Below are positions 41,929-50,990 of a DNA stretch of 64,000 nucleotides, piece after piece (position 1 is the stretch's first letter; each line of letters begins with the position of its first letter). The notes beneath the pieces are model-generated. The model saw nothing but the letters and a program-made list of their open reading frames with translations. It was not told the origin of the DNA and did not search any database. This stretch comes from Acidimicrobiia bacterium. Its GTDB lineage: Bacteria > Actinomycetota > Acidimicrobiia > IMCC26256 > JAMXLJ01. The stretch covers positions 62,001 through 126,000 of the forward strand of contig DASRES010000086.1 in NCBI GenBank assembly GCA_035651955.1. The letters are read 5' to 3'. A program made the translations under genes and the position numbers.

Positions 41929-42644
41929 ACGTCCCCGTCGAGGAGGCGTGGCGGCTCCTCCTCGACATCGAGCGCATCGCGCCGTGCATGCCCGGCGCCG
42001 CGCTGCAGGAGGTCGAGGGCGACGAGTATCGAGGTGTGGTGAAGGTCAAGGTCGGGCCGATCACCGCGCAGTACAAGGGCGCCGCCCGCTTCGCCGAGGT
42101 GGACGAGGACGCGCACCGCGCCGTCATCTCCGCGAGCGGCCGCGACACGCGCGGGCAGGGCAACGCGTCGGCGACCGTCACCGCGATGCTCGAACCCGTC
42201 GACGGGGGGACGCAGGTCCACATCGACACCGACCTGTCGATCACCGGCAAGGTCGCGCAGTTCGGGCGGGGCGTGATCGGCGACGTGTCGTCGAAGCTGC
42301 TCGCGCAGTTCGTCGAGAACCTCGAGCGTGACGTGCTGGGTGGCCGCGACACCGACGAGGACGAGGAGGTCATCGACCTCGAGGCGCAGGAGCGCGACGC
42401 AGCCGCGGCGAGCGAGATCCCGGGGCCCGGTCTCGCGGCGCCGTCGTCGAGCGCGCCGCAGGACGTCGACGCGAGCACGAACGGCGCCCGCCGGATCGAG
42501 TCCGTCGAGCCCGAGCCGGTCGACCTGCTCGCGGTGAGCGGGACGCCGTTGCTCAAGCGGCTCGCGCCCGTCCTCGCCGCGGTGCTCGCCCTGCTGCTCG
42601 TCGGGCGCGCCCGTCGTCGCCGCCGTCGTCGCAGCGAGGGCTGA
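41901..42644 (+). CDS. CoxG-like SRPBCC protein with C-terminal membrane anchor
   Basis: Protein of 247 residues. Residues 1 to about 150 are a CoxG/SRPBCC domain (FRVNVPVEEAWRLLLDIERIAPCMPGAALQ, VKVKVGPITAQYKGAARF). A Ser/Ala/Asp-rich linker and a C-terminal membrane helix with an Arg-rich end ([24 protein letters not shown]) follow. In carboxydotrophs CoxG recruits CO dehydrogenase to the membrane. Its presence suggests the missing large subunit is encoded elsewhere. Confidence 0.88.
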   Translation: MRIEDQFRVNVPVEEAWRLLLDIERIAPCMPGAALQEVEGDEYRGVVKVKVGPITAQYKGAARFAEVDEDAHRAVISASGRDTRGQGNASATVTAMLEPVDGGTQVHIDTDLSITGKVAQFGRGVIGDVSSKLLAQFVENLERDVLGGRDTDEDEEVIDLEAQERDAAAASEIPGPGLAAPSSSAPQDVDASTNGARRIESVEPEPVDLLAVSGTPLLKRLAPVLAAVLALLLVGRARRRRRRRSEG

Positions 42645-42673
42645 CGGTCCGCGCCCCGAACGAGCGAGCCCCG

Positions 42674-42686
42674 TAGGATCGAACTC
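42674..42686 (+). promoter_or_regulatory. -10 box TAGGAT for leaderless ruvC mRNA
   Basis: TAGGAT (42674-42679) is 7 nt before GTG 42687; no ribosome site lies between. Confidence 0.5.
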
Positions 42687-43241
42687 GTGTTCGACGGGGC
42701 GGTGCTCGGGATCGATCCCGGGCTGTCGCGCTGCGGCTACGGCGCGGTGCAGGGCGGTACCCGCGCGACCGCGCTCGCGTACGGCGTGATCCGCACGCCG
42801 GCCGCCGACGCGCTCGCGACCCGTCTCGCGCAGCTCGAGCGCGAGCTCGACGACCTCGTGCGCGAGCTCCGACCGGCGGCGGTGGCGGTCGAGCGCGTGC
42901 TGTTCCAGGCGAACGTGCGGACCGCGATGTCGGTCGGACAGGCGAGCGGGATCGCGCTCGTCGTCGCGGCGCGCGCCGGCGTGCCGGTCGTGCACTACAG
43001 CCCGAACGAGGTGAAGCTCGCGGTCACCGGGTACGGCGGGGCCGACAAGGTCCAGGTGCAGGCGATGGTGACGCGGCTCCTCGCGCTCGGTGCGCCACCG
43101 AAGCCGCCGGACGCGGCCGACGCGCTCGCCCTCGCGCTGTGCCATCTCTGGCGCGCGCGCATCCCGTCCGCGGACGGCACGGCGGACGGCTTCACGCGCG
43201 CGGTCGAGGCCGCGCTGGCGAAACAGGAGGCGAGATCATGA
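42687..43241 (+). CDS. ruvC: Holliday junction resolvase RuvC
   Basis: Homodimeric endonuclease of 184 residues that cuts four-way junctions. The acidic residues are in LGIDPGLSRCGYG (Asp), AVERVLFQANVRTAMSVGQASG (Glu) and PPDAADALALALCH (Asp pair). GTG 42687; the stop overlaps the ruvA ATG by 4 nt. Confidence 0.96.
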   Translation: MFDGAVLGIDPGLSRCGYGAVQGGTRATALAYGVIRTPAADALATRLAQLERELDDLVRELRPAAVAVERVLFQANVRTAMSVGQASGIALVVAARAGVPVVHYSPNEVKLAVTGYGGADKVQVQAMVTRLLALGAPPKPPDAADALALALCHLWRARIPSADGTADGFTRAVEAALAKQEARS

Positions 43242-43831
43242 TCGGCTCGGTTCGCGGCACGGTGCTCGAGCGCGCGACGACGGGCGAGGTGCTCGTCGAG
43301 GTCGGCGGAGTCGGCTACCGCGTGCTCGTCACGTTGCGCGCCGTCCCCGAGCTCGATCCCGGTGCCCCCGCGTTCCTCTTCACCCATCTCCACGTGCGTG
43401 ACGACGCGATGGTGCTCTACGGGTTCCCCACCCGAGACGAGCGCGACACGTTCGAGACGCTGATCGGTGCGACGGGCGTCGGCCCGAAGCTCGCGCTCGC
43501 GATCCTCTCCGTGCACCCGCCCGCGGCGCTGCGGCGCGCCCTGGTCGACGACGATCTGGACGCGCTCACGCTCGTGCCCGGCGTCGGGAAGCGCACCGCG
43601 CAGCGCCTCCTCGTCGAGCTCAAGGCGCGGCTCGACGTTCCCGACCTCGACCTCGCCGACGGATCCCCGAGTTCGACGTCGAGCGCGCGCGCCGAGGTGC
43701 GCGAGGCCTTGGCGGGTCTCGGCTATGGCGGCGACGAGATCCGCGACGTCCTCGGTCAGCTGGCCGACGACGCGGGGGTCGAGGACCTGTTGCGCGACGC
43801 GCTCAAGCTCCTGGCGGTGGCGCGTGCGTGA
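43238..43831 (+). CDS. ruvA: Holliday junction branch migration protein RuvA
   Basis: Tetrameric junction-binding protein of 197 residues. N-terminal OB domain ([29 protein letters not shown]), helix-hairpin-helix pairs ([33 protein letters not shown]) and the C-terminal RuvB-binding domain ([16 protein letters not shown]). ATG 43238 with AGGAGG 6 nt upstream. Confidence 0.96.
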   Translation: MIGSVRGTVLERATTGEVLVEVGGVGYRVLVTLRAVPELDPGAPAFLFTHLHVRDDAMVLYGFPTRDERDTFETLIGATGVGPKLALAILSVHPPAALRRALVDDDLDALTLVPGVGKRTAQRLLVELKARLDVPDLDLADGSPSSTSSARAEVREALAGLGYGGDEIRDVLGQLADDAGVEDLLRDALKLLAVARA

Positions 43832-44855
43832 CGAGCTGATGCAGCCCGTCGCCGACCCGGTCGAGGCCGCGGAGGAGACGACGCTGCGGCCGCGGCGTCT
43901 CGCGGAGTTCGTCGGGCAGGGCCCGATCAAGGAGCACCTCGACATCCTCCTCGGCGCGGCGCGCAAGCGGCACCAGGCCGCTGACCACGTCCTGCTCGCG
44001 GGGCCGCCGGGTCTCGGCAAGACGAGCCTCGCGGGCATCATCGCCAACGAGCTCGACGCGCACCTACGGGTCACGAGCGGTCCGGCGCTCGAGCGGGCCG
44101 GCGACCTCGCCGCGATCCTCACCAACCTCGACGACGGCGACGTCCTGTTCATCGACGAGGTGCACCGCCTGCCGCGCACGGTCGAGGAGTACCTCTATCC
44201 CGCGATGGAGGACTTCCAGCTCGACATCGTGATCGGCAAGGGCCCGTCGGCGCGCTCGATCCGTCTCGACCTGCCGCGCTTCACCCTCGTCGGCGCGACG
44301 ACCCGCACCGGGCTCATCACCGGCCCGTTGCGCGACCGCTTCGGGCTCGTCGCGCGGCTCGACTACTACGAGCCCGAGGACCTCGTCGCCATCCTCGAAC
44401 GCTCCGCGCACATCCTCGGTGTGCCGCTCCTCGCCGACGGCGCGACCGAGATCGCGTCCCGTGCGCGCGGCACCCCCCGCATCGCGAACCGCCTGCTGAA
44501 GCGCGTGCGTGACTACGCCGAGGTCCGGGGGGACGGCACCGTCGACGGTGACACCGCGCGCGCGGCGCTCGCGCTGTTCGAGGTCGACGAGCGGGGCCTC
44601 GACAAGGTCGACCGGGCCATCCTCGTCGCGCTGTGCCGGACGCACGCGGGCCAGCCCGTCGGTCTCGGCACGCTCGCGGTCACGGTCGGGGAGGAGGCCG
44701 ACACCGTCGAGGACGTCTACGAGCCGTTCCTGCTCAAGCAGGGTCTGCTGCAGCGGACGCCGCGCGGCCGGCGCGCCACCGCGGCCGCGTTCGCGCACCT
44801 CGGCATGACACCACCGCCCGGCGAGCCGGGCGCGTCGTCACTGTTCGACGCCTGA
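43824..44855 (+). CDS. ruvB: Holliday junction branch migration ATPase RuvB
   Basis: AAA+ hexameric motor of 343 residues. Walker A is [13 protein letters not shown], Walker [11 protein letters not shown], sensor 1 [11 protein letters not shown], Arg finger and sensor 2 in GPLRDRFG and [12 protein letters not shown] winged-helix domain ends the protein. GTG 43824 overlaps ruvA by 8 bp; ATG 43839 is an alternative start. The stop codon begins a family B repeat. Confidence 0.97.
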   Translation: MRDELMQPVADPVEAAEETTLRPRRLAEFVGQGPIKEHLDILLGAARKRHQAADHVLLAGPPGLGKTSLAGIIANELDAHLRVTSGPALERAGDLAAILTNLDDGDVLFIDEVHRLPRTVEEYLYPAMEDFQLDIVIGKGPSARSIRLDLPRFTLVGATTRTGLITGPLRDRFGLVARLDYYEPEDLVAILERSAHILGVPLLADGATEIASRARGTPRIANRLLKRVRDYAEVRGDGTVDGDTARAALALFEVDERGLDKVDRAILVALCRTHAGQPVGLGTLAVTVGEEADTVEDVYEPFLLKQGLLQRTPRGRRATAAAFAHLGMTPPPGEPGASSLFDA

Positions 44856-44925
44856 GCGAGCGAGGCAGAGCCGAGCGGAAGCGTGGCCCCCCGACCCGGC
44901 CGCGAAGCGGCCACGAGCGAGACAT
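44853..44925 (+). repeat. Dispersed repeat, family B, copy 2
   Basis: Starts at the ruvB stop codon: TGAGCGAGCGAGGC, then GAGCGGAAGCGTGGCCC, a GGCCGCGAAGCGGCC hairpin and ACGAGCGAGACA. Same layout as 30508-30580, with a different but equally palindromic hairpin. Bases 44926-44991 hold a TACCAT box (44956-44961) that may serve yajC. Confidence 0.65.
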
Positions 44926-44991
44926 CGCTGCGCGGGCCGCTCACCAGGGGCGCGCTACCATCGCCCGCGTTCCCCAGTCCTCGCGGAATCG

Positions 44992-45264
44992 GTGATGGCT
45001 GCCCTCATCTACCTCGTCATCCTGGTCGCGGCGTTCTTCGTGCTCATCGTCCTTCCCCAGCGACGGCAGGCCAGCGCCCACCGAGCGCTCGTCGCCAGCC
45101 TCGAGGTCGGCAACGAGGTCATGACGACCTCGGGGATCTTCGGCACGATCCTCGCGTTGACCGACACGACCGCCGAGCTGCAGATCGCGCCGAACGTGAT
45201 CGTGAAGATCGCTCGGGGCGCGATCTCCCAGCGCGTGAGCCAGCCCGCGGAACCCGCCGCCTGA
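44992..45264 (+). CDS. yajC: Sec translocon accessory subunit YajC
   Basis: Membrane protein of 90 residues with one N-terminal helix (ALIYLVILVAAFFVLIVLPQRRQ) and the cytoplasmic YajC domain (LEVGNEVMTTSGIFGTILALTDTTAELQIAPNVIVKIARGAI). It associates with SecD and SecF, encoded next. The start could be GTG 44992 or ATG 44995; they differ by one residue. Confidence 0.93.
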   Translation: MMAALIYLVILVAAFFVLIVLPQRRQASAHRALVASLEVGNEVMTTSGIFGTILALTDTTAELQIAPNVIVKIARGAISQRVSQPAEPAA

Positions 45265-45268
45265 CCGC

Positions 45269-46837
45269 ATGCGTCGATCGGTCTGGTTCCTCGTCGGGAC
45301 CCTGGTGGTCGTCATCGGCACGTTCCTCGCGACGTTGCTCAGCGGCAACACGCCCGTCCTCGGCCTCGACCTGCAGGGCGGGATCTCGGTCGTGCTCGCG
45401 CCCGTCGGCAAGACCACGAACGACACGCTCAACACGGCGGTGAACATCATCCGCAACCGTGTCGACTCGCTCGGTGTCGCCGAGCCGCAGATCACGCGGA
45501 CGGGCAAGACGATCGTCGTCGACCTCCCGGGCGTGAAGGACCGCGCCCAGGCGCAGCGGCTCGTCGGTCGCACCGCCGAGCTGCGGTTCCGTCCCGTGCT
45601 GAACGAGACGGCCGCCCCGACGAAGTCGAGCTCGAAGCCGAAGTCGACGACGTCGACGACGAAGCCCGGCACGACGTCGACGACGAAGCCGGCCACCACG
45701 TCGACGACGAAGAAGCAGTCGATGGGCGCGACGCTGCCGCCCATCCGGCTCACCGCTGCGACGCCGACGACCACACCGTCGACGGCCGCGACGACGACCA
45801 CCACCGCCCCCGCGCAGAGCGCGCTGCCCCCGATCACCCCGCTCGACCAGGACAAGGCCAACGCGACCGTCGTGCTGCCGGGCCGCCACATCAAGGGCCA
45901 GCCCGACATCATCTACGAGCTCGGTCCCGCCGCCCTGACCGGGAAGGGCGTCAGCAGCGCGCAGGCGTCGTACCAGCAGGGCGGCGACGGCTGGGGCGTC
46001 GACGTGAAGCTGAACAGCAAGGGGCTCGACGCGTTCAACGGGATGGCGGCGAAGCAGTACGGCCAGCCCGCACCCACGAACCAGGTCGCGATCACGCTCG
46101 ACGGCGTCGTGCAGTCCGCGCCCGCGTTCCAGACGTCGCACTTCGACAACAACGGGGTGCGCATCTCGGGCAGCTTCACGCAGAGCGAGGCCGAGGACCT
46201 CGCCCGGCTGCTGCGCTTCGGCGCGCTGCCCGTGCAGCTCAAGCAGCTCACGTCGGAGAACGTCTCGCCGACGCTCGGCTCCGACCAGTTGCGCGCCGGC
46301 CTCATCGCCGGCGTGATCGGCCTCGCGCTCGTCGCGGGCTACATGCTCTTCTACTACCGGCTGCTCGGGCTCGTGGTCTGGGCGGGCATCGCGCTGTCGG
46401 GGATGGCGCTGTACACGCTCGTCACGTATCTCGGGAACTCGGTCAACCTGACGCTGTCGCTCGCCGGTGTGACGGGCATCATCGTGTCGGTCGGTGTCAC
46501 GGTCGACTCGTACGTCGTCTACTTCGAGCGCCTGAAGGACGAGGTACGCAGCGGCAAGACGATCCGGTCGTCGCTCGACCACGGCTTCACGCGCGCGTTC
46601 AAGACGATCGTCGCCGCAGACCTCGTCTCGCTCCTGAGCGCCGGCGCGCTGTACGTCCTGGCGGTCGGCTCGGTGCGCGGCTTCGCGTTCTTCCTCGGCC
46701 TCTCGACGCTGCTCGACCTCGTCATCGCCTACTTCTTCATGCACCCCGTCGTCGTGCTGCTCGCGCGTCGCCGGAACCTCGTGACCGGTCCGCTCGGCAT
46801 CGCGGCCGGCCTCGACGTCCGCGAGGCGACCGTATGA
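45269..46837 (+). CDS. secD: Protein translocase subunit SecD
   Basis: Membrane protein of 522 residues that uses the proton gradient to help release translocated proteins. One N-terminal helix, the D1 motif LGLDLQGGISVVL, the periplasmic P1 head, then five C-terminal helices starting LRAGLIAGVIGLALVAGY and including VTVDSYVVYFERLKDEVR. An unusual Thr/Ser/Lys/Pro-rich insertion (about residues 115-190) lies in the first periplasmic region and contains three 24-bp repeats. secF overlaps by 4 nt. Confidence 0.96.
   Translation: MRRSVWFLVGTLVVVIGTFLATLLSGNTPVLGLDLQGGISVVLAPVGKTTNDTLNTAVNIIRNRVDSLGVAEPQITRTGKTIVVDLPGVKDRAQAQRLVGRTAELRFRPVLNETAAPTKSSSKPKSTTSTTKPGTTSTTKPATTSTTKKQSMGATLPPIRLTAATPTTTPSTAATTTTTAPAQSALPPITPLDQDKANATVVLPGRHIKGQPDIIYELGPAALTGKGVSSAQASYQQGGDGWGVDVKLNSKGLDAFNGMAAKQYGQPAPTNQVAITLDGVVQSAPAFQTSHFDNNGVRISGSFTQSEAEDLARLLRFGALPVQLKQLTSENVSPTLGSDQLRAGLIAGVIGLALVAGYMLFYYRLLGLVVWAGIALSGMALYTLVTYLGNSVNLTLSLAGVTGIIVSVGVTVDSYVVYFERLKDEVRSGKTIRSSLDHGFTRAFKTIVAADLVSLLSAGALYVLAVGSVRGFAFFLGLSTLLDLVIAYFFMHPVVVLLARRRNLVTGPLGIAAGLDVREATV
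45647..45718 (+). repeat. Three tandem 24-bp repeats inside secD
   Basis: Units begin at 45647, 45671 and 45695 and encode TTSTTKPG, TTSTTKPA and TTSTTKKQ. They sit in the low-complexity insertion of SecD and keep the reading frame, so copy number can vary without harm to the frame. Confidence 0.85.
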
Positions 46838-48051
46838 CGACCGCGACGCAGACTGCGCCCGACACGACGGAGAAGCGTGGCCGGCACACGATCTCCGACA
46901 TCTTCCACGAGCGGACGCACTTCGACATCGTCGGCCGGTCGTGGCGGTGGGCGCTCCTGTCCGGCACGATCATCCTGATCGGCCTGATCTCACTCGGTGT
47001 CCGCGGCCTCAACCTCGGCATCGACTTCAAGGGCGGCACGCAGTGGGAGTTCCAGGCCAAGAGCGCCCACGTGTCGTCGGGCTCGGTGCGCAGCTCCGTG
47101 CAGTCCATCGTCCCGGACGCGACGATCCTGATCGTCAACAACAACAAGGTCCGGGTCCAGTCGAAGAACGTCGACGCGACGACCGAGAACAAGGTGACGG
47201 ACGCGCTCGCCAAGTACGCGCACATCGCGCCGAGCGCCGTCACGATCAACAGTGTCGGGCCGACGTGGGGCCACGAGGTCAGCAGCAAGGCGCTGCGCGC
47301 GCTCATCGTCTTCTTCGTGCTGATCGCGCTGTACCTCAGCTTCAGATTCGAGTTCAAGATGGCCGTCGCCGCGATCCTCGCGGTGCTCCACGACATCGTC
47401 GTCACCGTCGGCGTGTACGCGCTGACGCAGTTCGAGGTCACGCCGGCGACGGTCGTCGCGTTCCTGACGATCCTCGGCTTCTCCCTGTACGACACGGTCG
47501 TCGTGTTCGACAAGATCAAGGAGAACGTGCCGACGCTCGGGACGATCAAGGGCGACACGTACTCGGCGATGGCGAACCGTTCGATGAACCAGGTGCTGAT
47601 GCGCTCGCTCAACACCTCGTTCGTCGCGCTGCTGCCGGTGTTCTCGCTGCTGGTCGTCGGCAGCTACATCCTCGGTGCGATCGCGCTCGAGGACTTCGCG
47701 CTCGCCCTGTTCGTCGGTCTGCTGACCGGTGCGTACTCGTCCATCTTCGTCGCGACGCCGATCCTCGCGTGGTGGAAGGAGCGTGAGCCGCGCTACCGCA
47801 CGATGCGCGAGCGGGCCGAGACGCTGCGGGCGCGCTCCGCAGCCGTCGAGACGCCGGCGCCCGCGGCACCGGCCGTCCGCGACGTCGAGCCCGACGTCGA
47901 GCCCGACGGCGAAGCCGCGCTCGAGCCGCCGGGGGAGCCCGTCGCGGAACCCGCGCGCGCGGCCGCCGCGGCGCGTCCCGCGCCGGCCCCGCGCCAGCCC
48001 GGCGGGGTCACGCCCCGCCCGCGCCAGCAACGCCGCCGCAAGCGTCGCTGA
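46834..48051 (+). CDS. secF: Protein translocase subunit SecF
   Basis: Partner of SecD, 405 residues and six membrane segments. LNLGIDFKGGTQWEFQ is the D1-like motif; RFEFKMAVAAILAVLHDIVVTVGVYAL and TILGFSLYDTVVVFDKIKEN are the conserved transmembrane signatures. The C-terminal 95 residues are a Pro/Ala/Glu-rich cytoplasmic extension ending in a basic RQQRRRKRR. Confidence 0.96.
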   Translation: MTTATQTAPDTTEKRGRHTISDIFHERTHFDIVGRSWRWALLSGTIILIGLISLGVRGLNLGIDFKGGTQWEFQAKSAHVSSGSVRSSVQSIVPDATILIVNNNKVRVQSKNVDATTENKVTDALAKYAHIAPSAVTINSVGPTWGHEVSSKALRALIVFFVLIALYLSFRFEFKMAVAAILAVLHDIVVTVGVYALTQFEVTPATVVAFLTILGFSLYDTVVVFDKIKENVPTLGTIKGDTYSAMANRSMNQVLMRSLNTSFVALLPVFSLLVVGSYILGAIALEDFALALFVGLLTGAYSSIFVATPILAWWKEREPRYRTMRERAETLRARSAAVETPAPAAPAVRDVEPDVEPDGEAALEPPGEPVAEPARAAAAARPAPAPRQPGGVTPRPRQQRRRKRR

Positions 48052-48076
48052 CCGCCCCCCGCCCGTTTTGGGAAGC

Positions 48077-48108
48077 GTGAACCACACGATGTGTGGATGA
48101 GCCTTCAC
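48077..48108 (+). terminator. Nested hairpin between secF and apt
   Basis: CCACAC-GAT-GTGTGG (48082-48096) is a perfect 6-bp stem, framed by GTGAA (48077-48081) and TTCAC (48104-48108). It follows a GTTTTGGG stretch. It may terminate the secDF message or control apt-relA. A TAGACT box (48130-48135) lies right before the apt start. Confidence 0.4.
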
Positions 48109-48138
48109 AGAAGCGAGGGGCGGGGCCCGTAGACTGGC

Positions 48139-48672
48139 GTGATCGAGCGCGTGCCGTACCTCAAGGAACTGATCCGGGACATCCCCGACTGGCCGAGCCC
48201 GGGGGTCGTCTTCAAGGACATCACGCCGCTGCTCGCCGACGCGCGGGCCTTCGCGTTCGTGGTCGACAACCTGGCCGAGCCCTTCGACGGCGAGGGCGTC
48301 GCCAAGGTGATCGGCGTCGAGGCCCGGGGCTTCGTGCTCGCCGCGCCTCTCGCGCGCCGCTTCGACGCCGGGTTCGTGCCCGTGCGCAAGCCCGGGAAGC
48401 TGCCGTGGGAGATCGAGCGCGAGGAGTACGAGCTCGAGTACGGCAGCAACCTGCTCGAGATCCACCGCGACGCGGTCGCGCCGGGTGAGCGAGTCGTCGT
48501 GTGCGACGACGTCCTCGCGACCGGTGGCACCGCCGAGGCGACGGTCAGGCTCGTCGAGCGGCTCGGCGGCGAGGTCGTCGGCCTGACGTTCCTGCTCGAG
48601 CTGGGCTTCCTGGGCGGCCGGTCGAAGCTGGAAGGGTACGAGCTCCACACGATGTTGACGTACGAGGCATGA
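48139..48672 (+). CDS. apt: Adenine phosphoribosyltransferase
   Basis: Purine salvage enzyme of 177 residues that makes AMP from adenine and PRPP. It begins VPYLKELIRDIPDWPSPGVVFKDITPLL, carries GVEARGFVLAAPLA and the PRPP loop VVVCDDVLATGGTAEATVRLV. GTG 48139 is used here; GTG 48151 is possible. Neighbouring relA follows after 19 bp, an order conserved in actinobacteria. Confidence 0.95.
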   Translation: MIERVPYLKELIRDIPDWPSPGVVFKDITPLLADARAFAFVVDNLAEPFDGEGVAKVIGVEARGFVLAAPLARRFDAGFVPVRKPGKLPWEIEREEYELEYGSNLLEIHRDAVAPGERVVVCDDVLATGGTAEATVRLVERLGGEVVGLTFLLELGFLGGRSKLEGYELHTMLTYEA

Positions 48673-48691
48673 CGCACGCATCGGAAGCCCC

Positions 48692-50932
48692 GTGAGCATC
48701 TCGACCACCGACCAGCGGATCGACCGGCGCTCCGTGCTGCCGTGGCGGCGGCACCACGTCGACGTCGCCGTCGCGCCGCTCGTCGCCGCCTTCCACGAGC
48801 ACCATCGCAAGAGCGACACCGACCTCATCGAGCGGGCGTTCGACGTGGCGCGCGACGCCCACGCGGACCAGGTCCGCCGCTCGGGCGAGCCCTACATCGC
48901 GCACCCGCTCGGGGTGGCGATGATCCTCGCCGACCTCGGCCTCGACGACGTGACGCTCGCGGGCGCGCTGCTGCACGACGCGGTCGAGGACACCGTGGTC
49001 ACCCGCGACGACATCGAGGCCGCGTTCGGCGCGGACGTCGCGGCGATCGTCGACGGCGTGACCAAGTTGGACCGGCTGCAGTTCGACTCCAAGGAGGAGC
49101 AGCAGGCGGCCACGCTGCGCAAGATGCTCGTGGCGATGGCGAAGGACATCCGGGTCCTGCTCATCAAGCTCGCCGATCGCCTCCACAACATGCGGACGAT
49201 CGCGTCGCTGCCCGAGGCCAAGCAGCTGCGCATCGCGCAGGAGACGCTCGACATCTACGCGCCGCTCGCGCACCGGCTCGGCATCGCGGACGTCAAGTGG
49301 CAGCTGGAGGACCTCGCGTTCGCGGTGCTGCACCCGAAGCGCTATGCCGAGATCGAGCAGATGGTCGCGACGCGCTCACCGGAGCGCGAGGACCATCTCG
49401 AGCTCGTCCTCGACGCGCTGCGCTCGCGTCTCGCCGAGCTGCACATCACCGCCGAGGTCACGGGCCGTCCGAAGCACTACTGGTCCATCTACGAGAAGAT
49501 GGTCGTGCGCGGCAAGGAGTTCGACGACGTGCAGGACCTCGTCGGCGTGCGCGTCATCGTCGACTCCGTGAAGGACTGCTACGGCGCGCTCGGGTCGATC
49601 CACGCGCTGTGGAAGCCGGTGCAGGGCCGGTTCAAGGACTACATCGCGATGCCCAAGTTCAACCTCTACCAGTCGTTGCACACGACGGTGGTGGGGCCGC
49701 AGGGCAAGCCGGTCGAGGTCCAGATCCGGACGCACGAGATGCACCGGCGCGCGGAGTACGGCATCGCCGCGCACTGGGGCTACAAGGAGCAGGCGTCGCC
49801 GGCCGAGGACCTCGCGTGGCTGCAACGGATGGTCGACTGGCAGCAGGAGACGTCCGATCCGGCCGAGTTCATGGAGTCGCTGAAGATCGACCTCGAGCAG
49901 GACGAGGTCTTCGTCTTCACGCCCAAGGGCAAGGTCATCACGCTCCCGGCCGGCGCGACGGCCGTCGACTTCGCGTACACGATCCACACCGAGGTCGGGC
50001 ACCGCTGCATCGGCGCGCGCGTCAACAACCGGCTCGTCCCGCTCGACTCGCAGCTCGTGTCGGGCGACACCGTCGAGATCTTCACGAGCAAGGTCGAGGG
50101 CGCGGGGCCGAGCCGCGACTGGCTGCAGTTCGTCCAGACGCCCCGCGCTCGCAGCAAGATCCGCCAGTGGTTCTCCCGTGAGCGCCGCACCGACGCGATC
50201 GACACCGGTCGCGACGAGCTCACCAAGGCGATGCGCAAGGAGGGCCTCCCGGTCCAGAAGCTCGCGCGGAGCAGCGTCGTCACCGACGTCGCGAGCGCGA
50301 TGCACTACGCGGATCTCGACGCGCTCTACGCCGCGATCGGCGAGGGGCACGTCTCCGCGCGGGCCGTCGTGCAGCGCATCCAGCGCGAGCTGCGCGGCGG
50401 GGAGGAGCAGCTGCCGGTCACCGCGCGACGGCCACCGCGCGCGTCGCGGGGGCGTGAGCACCGCACGGTCGGTGTCCACGTCGAGGGCCTCGACGACCTC
50501 ATGGTGCGGTTGTCGCGGTGCTGCACCCCGGTCCCCGGTGACGAGATCATCGGGTTCGTGACACGCGGCCGAGGCGTCTCGGTGCACCGGGCCGACTGCG
50601 CGAACGCGTCGCAGCTCGAGGCCAGCCAGGGCGACCGTCTCATCGAGGTCGAGTGGGACCACGACCAGCCGGCGACCTACGTCGTGTCCGTCGAGGTCGA
50701 GGCGCTCGACCGGTCGAAGCTCCTGCGCGACGTCTCACAGGTGCTGTCCGACCATCACGTCAACATCCTGAGCTGCAACTCGCAGACCAGCGCGGATCGC
50801 GTCGCGAAGCTCCGGTTCGACTTCGAGCTGGCCGACCCCGGCCACCTCGACTCGATGATCGGTGCGATCAAGCGCGTCGACTCCGTCTACGACGCCTACC
50901 GCGTCCTGCCGGGGGCCAAAGCCGCGGTGTAG
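48692..50932 (+). CDS. relA: Bifunctional (p)ppGpp synthetase/hydrolase Rel
   Basis: Stringent-response enzyme of 746 residues. The N-terminal HD hydrolase domain has YIAHPLGVAMILADLG and ALLHDAVEDT (about residues 93-102). The synthetase domain has GRPKHYWSIYEKM and GRFKDYIAMPKFNLYQSLHTTV. A TGS domain (VFVFTPKGKVITLPAGATAVDFAYTIHTEVGHRC), a Cys-containing region (LSRCCTPVPGDEIIGF) and a C-terminal ACT domain follow. Both HD and synthetase residues are intact, so it should be bifunctional. Confidence 0.97.
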   Translation: MSISTTDQRIDRRSVLPWRRHHVDVAVAPLVAAFHEHHRKSDTDLIERAFDVARDAHADQVRRSGEPYIAHPLGVAMILADLGLDDVTLAGALLHDAVEDTVVTRDDIEAAFGADVAAIVDGVTKLDRLQFDSKEEQQAATLRKMLVAMAKDIRVLLIKLADRLHNMRTIASLPEAKQLRIAQETLDIYAPLAHRLGIADVKWQLEDLAFAVLHPKRYAEIEQMVATRSPEREDHLELVLDALRSRLAELHITAEVTGRPKHYWSIYEKMVVRGKEFDDVQDLVGVRVIVDSVKDCYGALGSIHALWKPVQGRFKDYIAMPKFNLYQSLHTTVVGPQGKPVEVQIRTHEMHRRAEYGIAAHWGYKEQASPAEDLAWLQRMVDWQQETSDPAEFMESLKIDLEQDEVFVFTPKGKVITLPAGATAVDFAYTIHTEVGHRCIGARVNNRLVPLDSQLVSGDTVEIFTSKVEGAGPSRDWLQFVQTPRARSKIRQWFSRERRTDAIDTGRDELTKAMRKEGLPVQKLARSSVVTDVASAMHYADLDALYAAIGEGHVSARAVVQRIQRELRGGEEQLPVTARRPPRASRGREHRTVGVHVEGLDDLMVRLSRCCTPVPGDEIIGFVTRGRGVSVHRADCANASQLEASQGDRLIEVEWDHDQPATYVVSVEVEALDRSKLLRDVSQVLSDHHVNILSCNSQTSADRVAKLRFDFELADPGHLDSMIGAIKRVDSVYDAYRVLPGAKAAV

Positions 50933-50990
50933 ACGTCTCACCCGCGGGCGCGTCGAGCAGGGTCGGACATCGCGCCGAGCAGGGTGGGAC

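Noticed and set aside
45647-45718. CRISPR-like array
   Set aside because: Three contiguous 24-bp repeats without spacers, inside secD, encoding a Thr-rich tract.
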